Assembly: GCA_038254365.1 (NCBI GenBank) | Contig: JBBSGI010000104.1 | Coordinates: 1 to 7,467, forward strand | Source: JAWWPG01 sp038254365 | Lineage (GTDB): Bacteria > Actinomycetota > Actinomycetes > Propionibacteriales > Nocardioidaceae | Direction of reading: 5' to 3' | Length of the DNA stretch: 7,467 nt | Translations under genes and position numbers: made by a program | Shown: positions 6,618-7,467 of the stretch, one piece after another | Position numbering within the stretch: the stretch's first letter is position 1 | Layout of the letters: every line of letters begins with the position of its first letter | Notes under the pieces: model-generated | Told to the model about the DNA's origin: nothing | The model's database searches: none | The model's input: the letters and a program-made list of their open reading frames with translations, nothing else

Positions 6618-6622
6618 TCCCG

Positions 6623-7467
6623 ATGCGGATCGGGCTGGTGTGTCCGTACTCACTCGACGTCCCCGGCGGCGTGCAGAACCATGTGCGCGATCTCGCTGCC
6701 GTGTTGGCGGGGCGCGGGCACACTGTCCATGTGCTGGCACCCGGCGAGCCGTCACCGTCTCTTCCCGACTATGTGACCGTGGCCGGGAAGGCGATGCCGG
6801 TGCGTTTCAACGGCTCGGTCGCCCGGGTCGCGTTCGGACCACGGGCGGTCACCCGGGTACGGCGGTGGCTCGCCGATGGCGGGTTCGACGTGCTGCACGT
6901 GCACGAGCCGTCGGCGCCGAGCGTGTCGATGGTGGCCCTGTGGGCGAGTGACATCCCGGTTGTCGGAACCTTTCACTCGGCGATGCCGAGGTCGCGCGCG
7001 ATGTCCTCGACCGCGAGCCTGCTGCGTCCGACCATGGAGAAGATCGCCGCCCGGATCGCCGTGTCCGAGGCGGCCCGGGACACCCTGGTCCAGCACATCG
7101 GCGGAGAGCCGGTGGTGATCCCGAACGGGGTCTCCGTCGCCGCGTTCGCGCAGGCAGCGCCTCGTCCGGAGTGGTCCACGCCTGGCCCTACGGTTGCGTT
7201 CCTCGGCCGGTTGGACGAATCGCGCAAGGGGCTCGCGGTCCTGCTGGAGGCCTTCCCGGACGTCCTCGCGCGGCACCCGACAGCCCGGCTGCTGGTGGCC
7301 GGCCGGGGTGACCCCGACGACTGGCGCGCGGACCTGGCCGCCCTCTCGTCGCACATCGAGTTCCTGGGCCAGGTCAGCGACGACGACCGGGCCGCGCTGC
7401 TCGCGTCGTCCACCGTCTACGTCGCGCCCCAGACCGGCGGCGAGAGCTTCGGCATCGTCCTCATCGA
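6623..7467 (+). CDS. pimA: Phosphatidyl-myo-inositol mannosyltransferase PimA, 3' end cut by the window
   Basis: The first 281 residues are present, of about 370-390 expected; the frame is open to the window edge. PimA is a GT-B, GT4-family retaining glycosyltransferase of the inner membrane face that moves mannose from GDP-mannose to the 2-position of inositol in PI, the first step of PIM synthesis. The protein starts MRIGLVCPYSLDVPGGVQ, where Gly15-Gly16 form the nucleotide-sugar loop. Residues I recall as important in mycobacterial PimA occur at the same numbers: Tyr9, Asn63, Ser65 and Arg68 (FNGSVAR), His118 (GTFHS), Arg196 and Lys202 (GRLDESRKG), and Glu274 at the start of the ESFGIVL segment. 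Position 123, Lys in the mycobacterial enzyme as I recall it, is Arg. The ATG lies 5 bases after the patA-like stop with GAGGGG upstream; a GTG at 6614 overlapping that stop (GTGA) is the alternative. Other GT4 mannosyltransferases are possible but unlikely in this context. Confidence 0.95.
   Translation, partial: MRIGLVCPYSLDVPGGVQNHVRDLAAVLAGRGHTVHVLAPGEPSPSLPDYVTVAGKAMPVRFNGSVARVAFGPRAVTRVRRWLADGGFDVLHVHEPSAPSVSMVALWASDIPVVGTFHSAMPRSRAMSSTASLLRPTMEKIAARIAVSEAARDTLVQHIGGEPVVIPNGVSVAAFAQAAPRPEWSTPGPTVAFLGRLDESRKGLAVLLEAFPDVLARHPTARLLVAGRGDPDDWRADLAALSSHIEFLGQVSDDDRAALLASSTVYVAPQTGGESFGIVLI

Noticed and set aside
5442..6755. 437-residue open frame on the minus strand opposite pgsA, patA and pimA
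   Set aside because: It lies over three well-supported genes, its composition (Arg, His, Gly, Pro) is typical of antisense frames in GC-rich DNA, and it shows no domain.

Overview
This is a high-GC (about 70% by eye) window from an actinomycete chromosome. It carries the thrS - HIT - pgsA - patA - pimA block, which I recall as contiguous in Mycobacterium tuberculosis (Rv2614c to Rv2610c). The last three genes build and acylate phosphatidylinositol mannosides (PIMs), the inositol glycolipids of actinomycete membranes. Protein similarity to the mycobacterial versions is strong, but the sequence does not allow a genus call.

Layout. Positions 1-113 are a short leader with a weak promoter-like motif and a good ribosome-binding site. 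On the plus strand come thrS (114-2123, threonyl-tRNA synthetase) and a HIT-family nucleotide phosphorylase (2120-2719), joined by a GTGA start/stop overlap. A large minus-strand gene follows (4888 down to 2723). It encodes an EF-G-like GTPase of the EF-G2/FusA2 type, and its stop lies only 3 bases from the HIT stop. A 209-base divergent intergenic region (4889-5097) then leads into the plus-strand lipid genes: pgsA (5098-5718, phosphatidylinositol phosphate synthase), patA-like acyltransferase (5715-6617, TTG start overlapping the pgsA stop) and pimA (6623 to the window end, 3' truncated).

How they work together. PgsA joins CDP-diacylglycerol to inositol phosphate. After dephosphorylation of the product, PimA adds the first mannose from GDP-mannose, and the PatA-type enzyme acylates that mannose. 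The start/stop overlaps suggest that pgsA, patA and pimA are one translationally coupled operon, and that thrS and the HIT gene are a second one. The EF-G-like gene on the opposite strand separates the two.

Most of the window is ordinary core genome. The most interesting part is the EF-G-like GTPase. It lacks the usual switch I threonine and the catalytic histidine, as its family does, and in addition has Asn where the G4 (NKxD) motif normally has Asp. I found no CRISPR array, tRNA, rRNA, insertion sequence or phage element, and no clear undescribed multi-gene system.
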